A stretch of DNA of 64,000 nucleotides, taken from positions 3,866,501 through 3,930,500 of the forward strand of contig NC_091247.1 of the NCBI RefSeq assembly GCF_042477335.2. Reading direction: 5' to 3'. Below the pieces are notes generated by a model. That model was not told where the DNA came from. It saw only the letters and a program-made list of their open reading frames with translations, and did no database searches. This DNA comes from Ovis canadensis. Taxonomy: Eukaryota > Chordata > Mammalia > Artiodactyla > Bovidae. This document shows positions 1 through 11,085 of this stretch, piece by piece. Position numbers and translations under genes: made by a program. Position 1 is the first letter of the stretch; the number at the start of each line of letters is the position of its first letter.

Positions 1-143
1 ACTGCCAGCCCCACCGCTGACCAGGCCTTGGCGTCCAGATGGGCTGGGCGAGCCCAGAAGCCCGCCCCCAGGGGGTGCCAGGGGAGGGTGGAGAGGAAGG
101 AAAGGCCAGGCCCTGACTCTGCTGCCCGCCTGCCCGCCCCCAG

Positions 144-337
144 TGCCATCTCCTCCATCCTGGGCACCTGGCTGGACCAGTATTCGGAGGACTTCTGTCA
201 GCCCCCTGACTTCCCCTGCCTCAGGCAGCTGGTGGCCTACGTGCAGCTCAACATGCCCGGCTCTGACCTGGAGCGCCGGGCCCACCTCCTCCTGGCCCAG
301 CTGGAGCACGCGGACCTCGGCGAGGCAGAGCCGGAGG
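144..337 (+). CDS. RALGDS: RALGDS window exon 1 (REM domain, C-terminal part)
   Basis: Residues 1-65 of the visible protein, including the [13 protein letters not shown] helix typical of the REM domain, which stabilises the catalytic domain. Acceptor CAG ends at 143 and donor gtgagg starts at 338. It is 194 bp and its first base completes a codon begun in an exon left of the window. Confidence 0.93.
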
Positions 338-3300
338 GTGAGGAGGGCAGGGTGGGCGCTGGATTCAGGGGGGCACCCCCATGGCAGCTGCTGGGCTGGG
401 AGCAGAGACTGGCCTGCGTGGGGACCGCCATCAGGGATGACATCCTGTTGTGGGCTTTGGGGCCAAGGCTTCTCTGGAAGGCAGGGGCGTGCTTTCTGTC
501 TTGGAAGGGCAGGCGTGTCACTGACCTTTTCTCCTCTTGCAGCTCTGTCCCCAGCTCCAGTTCCAGCTCTGAAACCAGCTGCCGAGCCAGAGCCCACACT
601 AGGCCCAGACCTCGAGCCCGCTCTGGCACTGGCCCCAGAGCCAGCCCCGGCACTGGCCCCAGAGCCAGCCCCGACACCAGCTCCAACGCCACCTCCAGAG
701 CTCGAGCCGGCTCTCTCGCAAACTCTAGAGCTCGATCCGGCTGCAGCCCCAGAGCCCCCCTGGCCTTTGCCCGTGGCTGCAGAGAACGGGCTTAGGGAGG
801 AGAAGCCCCACCTCCTGGCGTTCCCTCCTGACCTTGTGGCAGAGCAGTTCACGCTGATGGATGCGGTAGGCAACCTGTCTCGGCAAGGGTGGCCGTGGGC
901 ACCCCTTCCCTCTGGCCTCTGCCACCCAGACCCTCTGGGCCCCATCCAGAGCGGCTGGTGGTGGTTTAGTCACTAACTCGTGTCCGACTCTTGTGACCTC
1001 TATGGACTGTAGCCCACCAGGCTCCTCTGTCCACGGGATTTTTCCAGGCAAGAATACTGGAGTGGGTTGCCATTTCCTTCTCCAGGGGATCTTCCCCACC
1101 CAGGAATCAAACCCGGTCTCCTGCATTACAGGCAGATTCTTTACCGACTGAGCTATGAGGGAAGCCCAGAGCAGGCGTCCCGCCCCAAGTTCCAGTGCCA
1201 CCGTTATAAATGTGTCACCTGGGCCAGTTTCCTCGCCCCAAGGCCTTGGTGGCCCTCCAGGCTGTGGACCTGGGACCCTGCCCTCCTCATCCATTGACTG
1301 TGGATGACGCTGGGTGGAACAGTCGGAAGTTGGGTGGGGTCTGGCCCCCTTGGGAGGGGACAGGAGGGCTCGCTGAGGTGTGGCCAGCTCCACGGACCAC
1401 CCCCTGCCCCGGGTCTGCTGCAGCAAAGGCCGCGGTTGTAGCGCCCAGGTAAAGGTGCGTCCGCACAGGGGACAGGCCCGAACCACGACCTCGGGCTAAG
1501 ATGCCGCTGGTCTGGGCAGGTGTGAGCCTCTTCTGGCACCACGATTCAGGATGGGCTGGTGACAAGGCCCAGCTAGCTCGTTCCTGCCCGTTTCATCCTG
1601 GGTCATTGACGTGCTGGACGCCCACAGTCAATGGGGAACAAAAGCCTGAGACTTCACTCCCCAAGTCAGCTCCCCCCACCCCCCGCACCACCTCCCCAGC
1701 TTCCTGAGCTCCCAGCTCTGACCAGGGACCCTGGGGAGGTGGGGGCGGGGATACCTGGGGTGTGGCAGAGCCGGATGACCCTCCCCCTGCCCCTCCCCCC
1801 AGGAGCTGTTCAAGAAGGTGGTCCCCTACCACTGCCTGGGCTCCATCTGGTCCCAGCGGGACAAGAAGGGGAAGGAGCACCTGGCCCCCACCGTCCGCGC
1901 CACCGTCACCCAGTTCAACAGCGTGGCCAACTGCGTCATCACCACCTGCCTCGGGGACCGGAGCGTGTCGGCCCGCCACAGGGCCAGGGTGGTGGAGCAC
2001 TGGATCGAGGTGGCCAGGGTATGCATGCCCTCCAGGGCTCGGGGACCCACCCCTTTTCACCACGGGATTGAGTTCAGACCTGCCCCCTAGTGGGGTGCGG
2101 GTTGGCATTACTCACGGGGCCCCAGGAGCGCCTCCCAAGGCATCAGTCTCTTCCGGGAGGGAGCTCCCCGCCGAGGGGGACCAAAGCTGGAGCAGGGAAG
2201 CTGGGTGCCCTTCATGGCCTGTCCCCTTGCCCCCCAGGAGTGCCGAGTCCTCAAGAACTTCTCCTCCCTCTACGCAATCCTCTCTGCCCTGCAGAGCAAC
2301 TCCATCCACCGGCTGAAGAAGACGTGGGAAGAGGTCTCCAGGTGGGCAGCCCTCTCCCCAGAGGGGCTCCGAGGGCCCTCCCGCAGGTTTGGGGGCCAGC
2401 CCGCAGTGAGCCTGGGACTTGCCAGAACATGCGGCCTCCTGTGGGCGGGTCCCCCAGGGCCCACTGGCCTTAGGCCTGCGGCTCTGCCTCCTGCCTTGGT
2501 TTCCTTCTCTGCCGGGTACTGGATTGAGCCTCACTGGAGGCTTTTCTGTGTTTATTTCACAGCCACACAATTCTGTCCTCTTAATATCAACACAGCACCC
2601 CATGCCCTAACAGTCACGGGGTCCCGGGTGAGCCACAAGAGACCCTCCCCAGGCACGAGGAGCCCTTAGCGCCCAGTGGAACCCTGTTTGAAAACCACTG
2701 CCGCGCAGGCAGAGAGGGTCTCTGGGTCTTCAAATGTTTTTGCCCCCACGCCACTCCCAACACACGTACCATTCCCCACTTTCTCCTCCACCAGGGACAG
2801 TCTCCGCGTCTTTCAGAAGCTGTCGGAGATTTTCTCTGACGAGAACAACTACTCCCTAAGCAGAGAACTGCTCATCAAGGTAGAGAAGGGGGCACGGCCT
2901 GGGCTGGGGTGAGGGTGCTGCCGTTCCCGTTGGAAGTTTCTGGGAAAACTCCTCCTGGGATCTGTTTGGTCCATGGGCCAGTGGCGGGGCGGGGGCACTC
3001 TGGGGACAGGAGGCCCTGGAGGGGGTGGGGCAGGGCTGCTGCAGAGCTCTGGAGGGGGAAGGGGCGAGATTAGAGTCCCCTGGGTCCGCGCTGGTTCCCC
3101 CCACCCCCAGGCACTCAGCTGCGCCCCCCAGGGGTAGTTGGGATCCAGGCTGCGGGTCTCTTCCCTCCCCAGCCCAGCCTGTCCCCAGGAAGCCAGGCAC
3201 TGCTGCCCCTCAGTCTGCACTGTCCCCCGAGGGCTGAGCCCCCTGCCCGCCCAGGGACCCTGCTGCAGGGGCTCCCAGCCCAGGGTCCCAGTGAGCTGGC

Positions 3301-6300
3301 CCGGGAGGTGGGCCTGGGGGCTGGCAGCGTGCAGCTGCCTGGGGCCTCATGCTGCCCCAGGGCAGACCCTGCCAATGCATCCTGGGGACACTTCCTGGAT
3401 TCTCACCATGGGGCCTCTCTTGGCCATGACAAATACCCCAGATGGCTGGAGACAAGTGCAAGGGGTCTCTGCATTCACCGGGGCCCCTCCACAGAAGCTT
3501 CCACAGAAAAGGGGAAGCAAAGTGGCTGCCCCAGCTCCCCCTGTCAGAGGTGGCACCCAGGAGACCCCTCCGGAGCGGGCGAGGGCAGAGTTCTGTGCAG
3601 CAGACGTCCAGAGGGGCTCCAGGTGGCTGTGGAGCCTTTGGCACGGCGGACACCCCGCCCGAGCCAGGCCCCCCCGAGTCCCTGTCCCTCTCGCCAAGGC
3701 CCGCCTGAGCTCTGGGCCAGGACCTGGTCCCTGGAGGGTGGCAGCAGGGGGCAGGGGTGTGTGTGGCAGGATTCCTGCTCTCCTCTGAGTCCTTCCAAGA
3801 TGAGGGAGATGGGGTGGGCAGCACCGGTGATGGGGGTGTGGCCCAAATCCTGGGAGACCCCGCGGAGGGGTGTAGTCCTCTTTCCAGATGAGGAAACAGG
3901 CTCGGGGAGGCCAGGCTGCCAGCCCAGGTTCCCACCCCCGTGAAGTCTGGGTCGGGTGCAGTTCTAGAAGCCAGGTGTGCTGGGGTGGCTGGAGCGTTTG
4001 CACCAGCGACCAAGGCCGAGGTCGGTCTGCTGGTGACGTAAGCGGGGAGACAGGGCAGGAGGCCTCACCGATGCTGTCCTCGGCCCTGCAGGAGGGGACA
4101 TCCAAGTTTGCCACCCTGGAGATGAACCCCAAGCGAGCCCAGAGGCGCCCGAAAGAGGCGGTGAGTTTGCTTGAGGCTGAGGGTGGTGGGGGAAGCCCCT
4201 TGAGCTCCCCTCCTGGGGCTGCATTGCTGGACATGCCCATTAGCTAGACCCCCTCCGGGCCCTGGTGGTGTCCTGACCAGCTGGTGTCCCAGGGGACTGT
4301 AGCCACCAGAGCAGGGACCTGGAAGAGCTGGGCTCAGTGGCGTTTGGTGGTGGGGATAGGGGTCAGGGGCCAGGAACTGTGTGATCGGGGGATTTGCCAA
4401 ATACCAGCCTTGAAGGCAACTAGAGGGACTTTGGGGTCTGTGGACCCTGGGAGGGGGGTTGGGGAAGATGACTAAAGGTGCCCAGGGTGCTCCAGGTGGG
4501 GGCCTGGGTGGGGCTGGGGGAGAGGCACCTTGGGCCTTACTCATCAGCCCCCCACCCCCCGCCATGTCACAGGGTGTCATCCAGGGCACCGTCCCCTACC
4601 TGGGCACATTCCTCACGGATCTAGTGATGCTGGACACGGCCATGAAGGACTATCTGTATGTGAGTGCGCCCAGGGGCTGGGCTGGGGGTCCTGGGCCCTG
4701 AACTCTCAGCAGAGGGCGTGCCTCGTCTCACGAGAGCCCCCAGCCGCCCCTGTGTCCGGGAGACACCTGCCTTTCTTAGCAATGGGTGACCAGAGCTTGG
4801 TGCCAGCAGGTGGGGCTCGGGGCTGCAAGGGGAGCAGGCTACAGCCCTCCCTCAGGCAGTGGCTGTGGGTAGAAAGAGGCTGGGCCCTCCAGTGGGGCAC
4901 AGGGTAGCCGGGCCCTCCTGCCCTGGGCCTCAGTCTCTCCAGCTGTCCCCAGACCCAGAGCCTCGGGCCACCACCCTGATCCCACCCAGGTCCAGCTATG
5001 TGCTGCGCTGCCCTCTGGTGTTTGTTCTGGGTAGCGCAGCCTGAGCAGGGGAGAGGGGGTGGTCGTGGGCGAGGGGGACCCTTTCTGATGGACGCTGGCT
5101 GTCTGCTTTGCAGGGGAGACTGATCAACTTCGAGAAGAGGAGGAAGGTGAGCAGCCGCAACCTCACGGGAAAGGGGCAAGTGCTGGGAGGGGGGTAGGGA
5201 GGTCAGAGTCCCACCCGATTAGAAACGTGGCTCCGCCATCCCCCTACCTGTTACATTTTGGAGGAGAGTTAGACACAGAAACGGTGGGGGAGCTTCTCCC
5301 ACGGGAGGGTGGGACAGGAAGTCGAGTCAAGAACAGCTTCGGGGAGGGGGGTGCTGTTTAACCCCAGCTCTGAGGACAAGGTGGGAAGAGGGGACCCAGA
5401 GGCTGTCCCAGGCCCGACCCCCCAAGCCCACCCCACCCCGCCCCGGCCATCAGCATCCCATCCTTCCCTCTGGCCCCCAGGAATTCGAAGTGATCGCGCA
5501 GATCAAGCTGCTCCAGTCAGCCTGCAACAATTACAGCATCGCGCCCGAAGAGCACTTCGGGGCCTGGTTCCGAGCCATGGAGAGGCTCAGCGAGGCTGAG
5601 AGGTGAGCGCAGGCAGGAGCTCGTGGGGCGTGGCGGGCACCCCCGAGAGCCTGTGGGCTGGGGTCCTGGTCAGCCTTGGGCTCTGCCACAGGTGACGGTC
5701 GGGGCGCTGGACTCCATCTGGCGAACAGGCTCAGGGTCAGAGCTGCGGGTGTGGCTTCTGGTAGGCTCATGGCCCTGCTCTGTCCTGTAGCTACACGTTG
5801 TCATGCGAGCTGGAGCCCCCCTCCGAGTCGGCCAGCAACACCCTCAAGGTCAAGAAGAACACGGCCATCGTCAAGCGCTGGAGCGAGTGAGTGCCCAGGT
5901 GGTGGGGGAAGGCTCCCTCGGGGTGAGGGAAGCTTCGAGGGAAGATCCAGACAGCTGGCACTGGGATCGCAGCTCCTCCATTTACAGCCCTGGGATGGGG
6001 CCATCTGCCTCACTTCTCTCGGCCTCAGTTTTTGCCTTTGTGAAATGGGTTGATGCTAAATGATCCGTTGGAGGCTTGAGCCCATGGGGTGACTGCCTGA
6101 GCACCCGGCACAGAGGGTAGGGGACAGGATAGTAAGCTAGTCCTTCTGTGCAGCCGCCAGGCCCCCAGCGCAGAGCTCAGTACCAGCGGCAGCTGTCACT
6201 CCAAGTCCTGTGACCAACTCAGGTACGGCCCCTACCTCAGCAGCGGAGACATTGCTGACGCACTCAGCGTCCACTCGGCCGGCTCCTCCAGCTCCGACGT

Positions 6301-9300
6301 GGAGGAGATCAACATGAGTTTCGTCCCAGAGTCCCCCGACGGCCAGGAGAAGAAGGTGACCACCCCTCGCCCCAACACTTCCCTAACAGCCCTTCCCAGC
6401 CCTTGGTTCCCAGGGCCAAGGTCCCCTACTCCATGCCAGAAGCCCCTCCCACGCTGGACGCCGGCCCGGGGCACCTGCTGACCGTGCCGTTGCCCACAGT
6501 TCTGGGAGTCAGCCTCCCAGTCATCCCCGGAGACCTCTGGCATCAGCTCAGCCTCCAGCAGCACGTCCTCCTCCTCGGCCTCCACCACGCCCGTGGCCAG
6601 CACACGTACCCACAAGCGCTCCGTGTCCGGGGTCTGCAGCTACGGCTCCTCGCTGCCCCTCTACAACCAGCAGGTGGGCGACTCCTGCATCATCCGGGTG
6701 AGCCTGGACGTGGACAACGGCAACATGTACAAGAGCATCCTGGTGAGCTGGCAGGCCGCCCCGGGCAGCAGACCCGTTCTGACCGCCGTGGCCATCCCTG
6801 CCCCCTGCTGGAGCTGGCCTCCCAGTGGGCTGGTGAGCCGGGGGCCGCCCCGGGCACGCAGACCCGTTCTGACCGCCGTGGCCATCCCTGCCCCCTCCTG
6901 GAGCTGGCCTCCCAGTGGGGTGGGGAGGATGGAGGGTCAACCAGATGCAGGACTAAAGAGGCCAGTGCTGATCACCGATGCTGAGCAGTGCTGGGGGCAG
7001 TGGACCAGGGGTTTCAGCAGCAGTGGGGCAGGGCCTCTGTGGTAAAGGGTTTGAGTCAGGGAGGGGCATTATGCCTGGGGCTTGAGGGGAGCAGCAGGAG
7101 GCCCTGGGTTAGGAACCAGCATCGGGGGACAAGTCAGGGGGTCAGGGGAGTGTCAGGGACCTGCACCTGGGGGGAGGGAGGTGGGAGCCCCTGTAAGCTG
7201 GAGCAGAGGAGGACCAGCAGGGACCCCCCTCATCTCCCTGGGAGATGGGCAGGGAGGCCAGTTAGGAGGCTGCTGGGGCTGCACCAGGCTGGTGCTGGCA
7301 GTCTCAGACACCGGATATAATTTGAAGTTCTGACATCTAGCCAGCGCGAGTCGCCCACAAACACTGTGTGTACTGGGGGGCGGTCACTGGGGGAACTCCT
7401 CATTCTCCAGAATTCAGGCTGCTGATGAGCCATTTGCACACACCACCCCCACCACAACCCCCCTATCCACCCCCACTGGGTCAGGTGCCCCTTTTTAACA
7501 CCGTCACCTGTGTGACCCTGTGTCCAAGGCCTGCCTGTGATCTGGCCCTCGGGATCAAGGCAGCAGGGGTCCACACTGTCCACCGCTACAGCCTGCAGGC
7601 CATGCAGGCCTGGCACGGAGGCGGCCACCGGGCATCCAGCCAGCTCTTCCTCTCCCCTCCAGGGCGGGACCAGATGCTGTCTGTACCCAGACCACATGGA
7701 TACCATTGACCTGGGTGGGCGAGGTTGAGGGGAGCAGCCCCCCAGGGGCAGGCGGTTTCCCTAGATGGTGTGGCAGGAGGGGGCAGGCTTGAAGGAAATG
7801 GGGGGCAAGAGTGATTGGGAAAGACCCCTCGTCATCACATGAAGGCCTCCCCGGAGGAGCAGGAGAAGCTGGTGTGACCTACACGGACCCGGCGCCTGGC
7901 CAGAGGCTGTGAGCCGTGCGCACTGCGCGCTGAGACAGCTCTGAGGGCCCAGCCCAGACCCCTGCCCTGATGGCCCGTCCCCTGCTCCGTCCAGGTGACC
8001 AGCCAAGACAAGGCTCCGGCTGTAATCCGCAAGGCTATGGACAAACACAACCTGGATGAGGACGAGCCCGAAGACTATGAGCTGGTGCAGGTTATTTCAG
8101 ATGATCGAAGTAAGTCAGGGCCGGCCGGGTGGGTGTTGGAGTGGGGGAGAAGCCGGGGGCGGGGGGAGTCACCATGCCCCAGGCCTGCCACCCCAGAAGG
8201 TCCCACCAGGGTCAAAGTGGGTTTTGTACAGACACTGACCTGCCTAGGGTCTCCCTATGGCCCCTGCTGGCCACTGGGCCCTGTCTCATGCCCTTCCCTG
8301 CTCCTGAACAGTCAGTGGCAGACCCCGATCAGTGCTGGCATTGTTGAAGAAGGGCGAGAAAAGGCTTTTCTCCTGGGGCAGGCAGCCAGATGGCTGAGTC
8401 CACAGGCCGTCCGAAGAGGCACTTTCTGGCTGAGATGGAAAGTGTGTCTTTCAGAGAGAACCTTGCCAGCCAGGACCAGAGCCTCGACTCTGAAAGGCCA
8501 CGTGCCTGGGAGCCTGTGTGAGCCTGCTCTGGCTGCCGTGACAGGACACCACTGCAGTGGCTTCCGAGGCCCGGGTCAGGGCGCCAGCGTGGTCAGGTTC
8601 TGGTGAAGCCCCTCTTCTGGGTTCCTGGTGTCCCCACACAGTGGAAGGGGGTAGGGAGCTCTCTGGGGATCCTTTTTATAAGAGCAAACATCCCCTTCAT
8701 GGGGCTCCACCCTCGTGACCTCATGGCCTCCCAAAGGCCCCACCTTCCAATCCCATCACCTTGGAAGCTGGAATTTCAGGGAATTTAGAGAGAACACAAG
8801 TTAGAGTTCGTAGCAGATACTGCACACAGAGACTACAGGGAAACAGCTCGGTATTCTAGAAAGGGGAGACGGGAAAAGACTGCAAGCGAGCACAGACTTG
8901 GAGCCAGACAGCGTCAGCTTGGAGACTTCCTTGGGAGGCAACTCACTAAAGTCCTTTGTGCCCGTGTTCCCATCCCGAGATAAAACAGGCAGTGAGCTAA
9001 TCCATGTGTATGCGGGTTATATGCTCACGTATGTACGCATGCCGTCAACACAGCAGAACTGCAAATATTGTCGTCACTCTTACCATCTTTCCCATGAGCT
9101 GACCGCCCACGCACAGCCATTACCGACAGTTAGCAATGACCCCTACAGTCCCTAGAAAGTGTTATTAGTCGTTCAGTCATGTCTGACTCTTTGTGACCCC
9201 GTGGACTGTAGCCTGCCAGGCTTCTCTGTCCATGGAATTCTCCAGGCAAGAATGCTGGAGTGGGTAGCCTTTCCCTTCTCCAGGGGATCTTCCTGACCGA

Positions 9301-10242
9301 GGGATCGAATCTGGGTCTCCTGCACTGCAGGTGGATTCTTTACCATCTCAGCCACAGTCCCTGGAAGTTATTTTCTAAATCCTCTCTCACCTCCTTGCAC
9401 CATTTTAGGTGAGGTGAACAGGGTGGGTGGGACTCGCCCATTTTACAGAAAAGGAAGACTGAGGCCTAACCAGGTTAAGGACTAGAGTAAGAGCCACACC
9501 ATGGAGCCCAGAGCACACATTCCAGCCCAGCTGTGGGGAATAGCTGGCTCAAGGCAGAGGGGAGGGTGGGAAGCAGAGCCAAGAGCAGCTGCCTGCTGAG
9601 ATCCTGGCGCCCAGGAGGTGTGGAAGCCTCCCTGCAACGCTGCTGTGGGCCAGGGGCAAACCCTGCTCTTCACAGAACCCCAGAGGCCTTGTCCTAAGTT
9701 GGGTGGGTTTCAGGGGAGGTGGTCTGGGTTCTGGAAAACTTACTCCACCTGGAGAATCCTGTTCATTGGAAGCAGCAGGGGACAGGACAGGACAACCCTT
9801 TGCCAACTGCAGGCTGGCTTTCTGGAGTCAGAGCCTGTTTTTAAACAAGAGTTGTTGGTTTCCATCGGTGCCTCAGTAAAACATCCCAGGCAGGTGTCAT
9901 TAAGAGGGGTCCTTGGTGGCCCTGGAGTCGCACTGGGGCGCCTCATGTCTCTGGATCAGGCGTGCCCTCGGGCAGGGGTAATCAGAGCCCCTGATTGGGG
10001 CTCTCAAGTGGTGCGTGCTGTGGGGTTCCCGTAAGCCCAGCTGACCCTCTGCCCCTTCCTGACCAGAGCTGAAGATCCCTGACAATGCCAACGTGTTCTA
10101 CGCCATGAACTCTACCGCCAACTATGACTTTGTCCTAAAGAAACGGACCTTCACCAAGGGGACAAAGGTCAGACATGGAGCCAGCTCGACCCTCCCCCGC
10201 ATGAAGCAGAAGGGACTCAAGATTGCCAAGGGCATCTTCTGA
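144..10242 (+). CDS. RALGDS: RALGDS, Ral guanine nucleotide dissociation stimulator (5' partial, 14 exons)
   Basis: RALGDS is a cytosolic and membrane-recruited exchange factor that loads GTP on RalA/RalB and is a direct effector of GTP-bound Ras. The joined coding exons are 144-337, 543-865, 1803-2018, 2238-2341, 2795-2879, 4092-4160, 4573-4659, 5114-5146, 5481-5602, 5791-5886, 6154-6355, 6500-6742, 7995-8109 and 10067-10242. All internal junctions are GT-AG and frame is kept, giving 688 residues (window numbering) and a TGA stop at 10240-10242. In order: end of the REM (RasGEF_N) domain (1-65), Pro/Ala/Glu-rich linker (about 66-150), CDC25-type RasGEF catalytic domain (about 160-425), Ser-rich hinge, and C-terminal RA domain (about 572-665) that binds Ras. 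The frame is open at the left edge because upstream exons lie outside. Recognition is from close remembered similarity to mammalian RALGDS across every exon. RGL paralogues are less likely, since the Pro/Ala/Glu linker is RALGDS-like. Confidence 0.96.
543..865 (+). CDS. RALGDS: RALGDS window exon 2 (Pro/Ala/Glu linker)
   Basis: Encodes residues 65-173, a low-complexity linker of EPAPALAP-type repeats, then the conserved [15 protein letters not shown] entry into the catalytic domain. Acceptor TTGCAG ends at 542 and donor gtaggc starts at 866. The repeat part makes length variation likely between alleles and species. Confidence 0.93.
957..1167 (-). mobile_element. Bov-tA-type SINE
   Basis: Read on the minus strand it begins with the tRNA-Glu-derived head (GGGCTTCCCTCATAGCTCAG) and continues into the segment CCACTCCAGTATTCTTGCC and a BovB-like 3' part. 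Lies in a RALGDS intron. Confidence 0.85.
1803..2018 (+). CDS. RALGDS: RALGDS window exon 3 (RasGEF domain)
   Basis: Residues 174-245, starting [16 protein letters not shown] and ending EHWIEVAR, the first conserved block of the CDC25 domain. Both edges are phase 0, with donor gtatgc at 2019. Confidence 0.95.
2238..2341 (+). CDS. RALGDS: RALGDS window exon 4 (RasGEF domain)
   Basis: Starts [15 protein letters not shown], a catalytic-core helix block. It ends two bases into an arginine codon (TCC AG) before donor gtgggc. Confidence 0.95.
2795..2879 (+). CDS. RALGDS: RALGDS window exon 5 (RasGEF domain)
   Basis: Continues the arginine codon, then [19 protein letters not shown] and ends at ELLIK. 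Donor gtagag at 2880. Together with the previous exon it gives 63 whole codons. Confidence 0.95.
4092..4160 (+). CDS. RALGDS: RALGDS window exon 6 (RasGEF domain)
   Basis: Twenty-three codons starting [17 protein letters not shown], phase 0 at both ends. Acceptor CTGCAG ends at 4091 and donor gtgagt begins at 4161. Confidence 0.95.
4573..4659 (+). CDS. RALGDS: RALGDS window exon 7 (RasGEF catalytic core)
   Basis: Twenty-nine codons with [18 protein letters not shown], the conserved block that in CDC25 domains helps hold the GTPase. Donor gtgagt at 4660. Confidence 0.95.
5114..5146 (+). CDS. RALGDS: RALGDS window exon 8 (33-bp microexon-like)
   Basis: Eleven codons, [11 protein letters not shown], at the base of the catalytic hairpin of the RasGEF fold. 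The exon is short but conserved and too small to stand out as an open frame. Donor gtgagc at 5147. Confidence 0.92.
5481..5602 (+). CDS. RALGDS: RALGDS window exon 9 (end of RasGEF domain)
   Basis: Starts [20 protein letters not shown] and runs through [15 protein letters not shown]. It ends in a split serine codon (AG|C) before donor gtgagc. Confidence 0.95.
5791..5886 (+). CDS. RALGDS: RALGDS window exon 10
   Basis: Continues [14 protein letters not shown], then the basic [13 protein letters not shown] stretch that follows the catalytic domain. Split aspartate codon at the 3' edge, donor gtgagt at 5887. Confidence 0.94.
5965..6115 (+). mobile_element. MIR SINE remnant
   Basis: Contains GGCCTCAGTTTTTGCCTTTG followed by GTGAAATGGGT, the conserved MIR core layout. 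Old and diverged, in a RALGDS intron. Confidence 0.5.
6154..6355 (+). CDS. RALGDS: RALGDS window exon 11 (Ser-rich hinge)
   Basis: Ser-rich region (SHSKSCDQL-like, [16 protein letters not shown]) ending PDGQEKK, between the exchange and RA domains. It is likely a phosphorylated, flexible hinge (inference). Donor gtgacc at 6356. Confidence 0.94.
6500..6742 (+). CDS. RALGDS: RALGDS window exon 12 (start of RA domain)
   Basis: Eighty-one codons: Ser/Thr-rich hinge, RTHKRSVSG basic motif, then the first RA strands, [20 protein letters not shown]. The donor CTG|gtgagc at 6743 is duplicated 90 bp downstream (see the tandem duplication at 6741-6920). Confidence 0.95.
6741..6920 (+). repeat. 90-bp tandem duplication over the RALGDS exon 12 donor
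   Basis: Two adjacent 90-bp units, 6741-6830 and 6831-6920, differ at only a few positions (two clear substitutions plus a compensated one-base shift). The unit begins two bases before the exon 12 donor, so CTG|gtgagc occurs at 6743 and again at 6833. The 90 bases between the two donors read as 30 codons without a stop in the exon frame. Confidence 0.92.
7995..8109 (+). CDS. RALGDS: RALGDS window exon 13 (RA domain)
   Basis: Starts [20 protein letters not shown] and covers the RA helix and the acidic [10 protein letters not shown] loop. Ends one base into the lysine codon, donor gtaagt at 8110. Confidence 0.95.
8110..10066 (+). other. RALGDS last intron
   Basis: Holds one Bov-tA SINE (9163-9362). 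The rest is unique-looking sequence in which I recognise no gene or RNA. The other long RALGDS introns (866-1802 with a SINE, 2342-2794, 2880-4091, 4660-5113, 5147-5480, 6743-7994) show nothing further that I can name beyond the repeats listed. Confidence 0.7.
9163..9362 (-). mobile_element. Bov-tA-type SINE
   Basis: Contains the antisense Bov-tA landmarks GTCATGTCTGACTCTTTGTG and CTTTACCATCTCAGCCAC. Sits in the last RALGDS intron. Confidence 0.85.
10067..10242 (+). CDS. RALGDS: RALGDS terminal coding exon 14
   Basis: End of the RA domain ([17 protein letters not shown]) and the basic tail ending [10 protein letters not shown], then TGA. Acceptor ACCAG ends at 10066. Confidence 0.95.
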
Positions 10243-11085
10243 CCGGCCCTTAGCTGCCAGCCACAGAGCCGCCCTTTCCAGGGTCTGGCTAGCCAGGCAA
10301 CTCAGCACTTACAGACTGGTGAGCCAGGCCAGGCGGACACCTCTGCCCGACCCGCCCAGCCCCGGCCACCCCCAGACTCCAGTCTCACCGCAGACCTCCC
10401 CCGCGGCCGGGATTGACGCCTCTGCCGACGGGCTGACCTGGCCTCCCATGGACCACCCGCTGCCTTAGGTGCCTTCTGCTGTCTGGAGCCGGAGGACTAG
10501 CTGAACCTTTGCCAAGGAGTGCGGCCAGTGGGCACCGAGCCCTGCCTGCCGCCGGGCCCGGCCCCCCGCGCACCGCCCACACACCCTCCCAGGTGGGGAC
10601 CACTGCCCCCGTGCCCATGGGCACCCCCAGGGCACCCACTGCTCACCAGGTCTCACCACTGCAGTTCTCTCCTCCCACCATTCTGGCCTTGTCTCAGGCT
10701 GCACCAAAGATTCCATCATCAGGGCCAACCGAAGGCGAGAGGGTCTCACCCACTGCCCACTCCAGCCCTCCGCCGGGAGACGGGAGAGAGAGGCCGCCTT
10801 CACGGACCAGGCTCTGACTGGTGAGTGAGGATGGTCTCGGCTGAGTCCCACTGGTGTCGGATCTCCTGACCCTGCACGTGCTGCTCACCGCCGCATCCTG
10901 GGCTTAACAAGACCACACGAGACGGGGGTTAGTGGGAAAAGGAGGAACGGGGGGGAGGGAGGGGGACTGAATATTTGTATAAAAGGCGAAAAAATGTTTA
11001 CCAGTTGGGGAGGGGCAATATTTATTTGTTGTAAATAGTAAATGCTAGACTTGAATCTTATATTAAAATCCTGTTTCTACTATAG
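10243..11085 (+). other. RALGDS: RALGDS 3' UTR
   Basis: GC-rich for the first 650 bases, then AU-rich with repeated ATTT motifs from about 10970. It ends about 15-20 bases after the ATTAAA signal. The exact cleavage site is inferred. Confidence 0.8.
11062..11067 (+). terminator. RALGDS polyadenylation signal (ATTAAA)
   Basis: The common ATTAAA variant lies 820 bases after the stop codon and is followed by a GT/T-rich stretch at 11091-11116, the usual layout of a mammalian poly(A) site. Confidence 0.8.

Noticed and set aside
143-976. 277-codon plus-strand open stretch with poly-EPAPA peptide as an independent gene
   Set aside because: Its repeat part is the RALGDS linker exon (543-865) read in the correct frame. 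The upstream part is exon 1 and intron in other registers.
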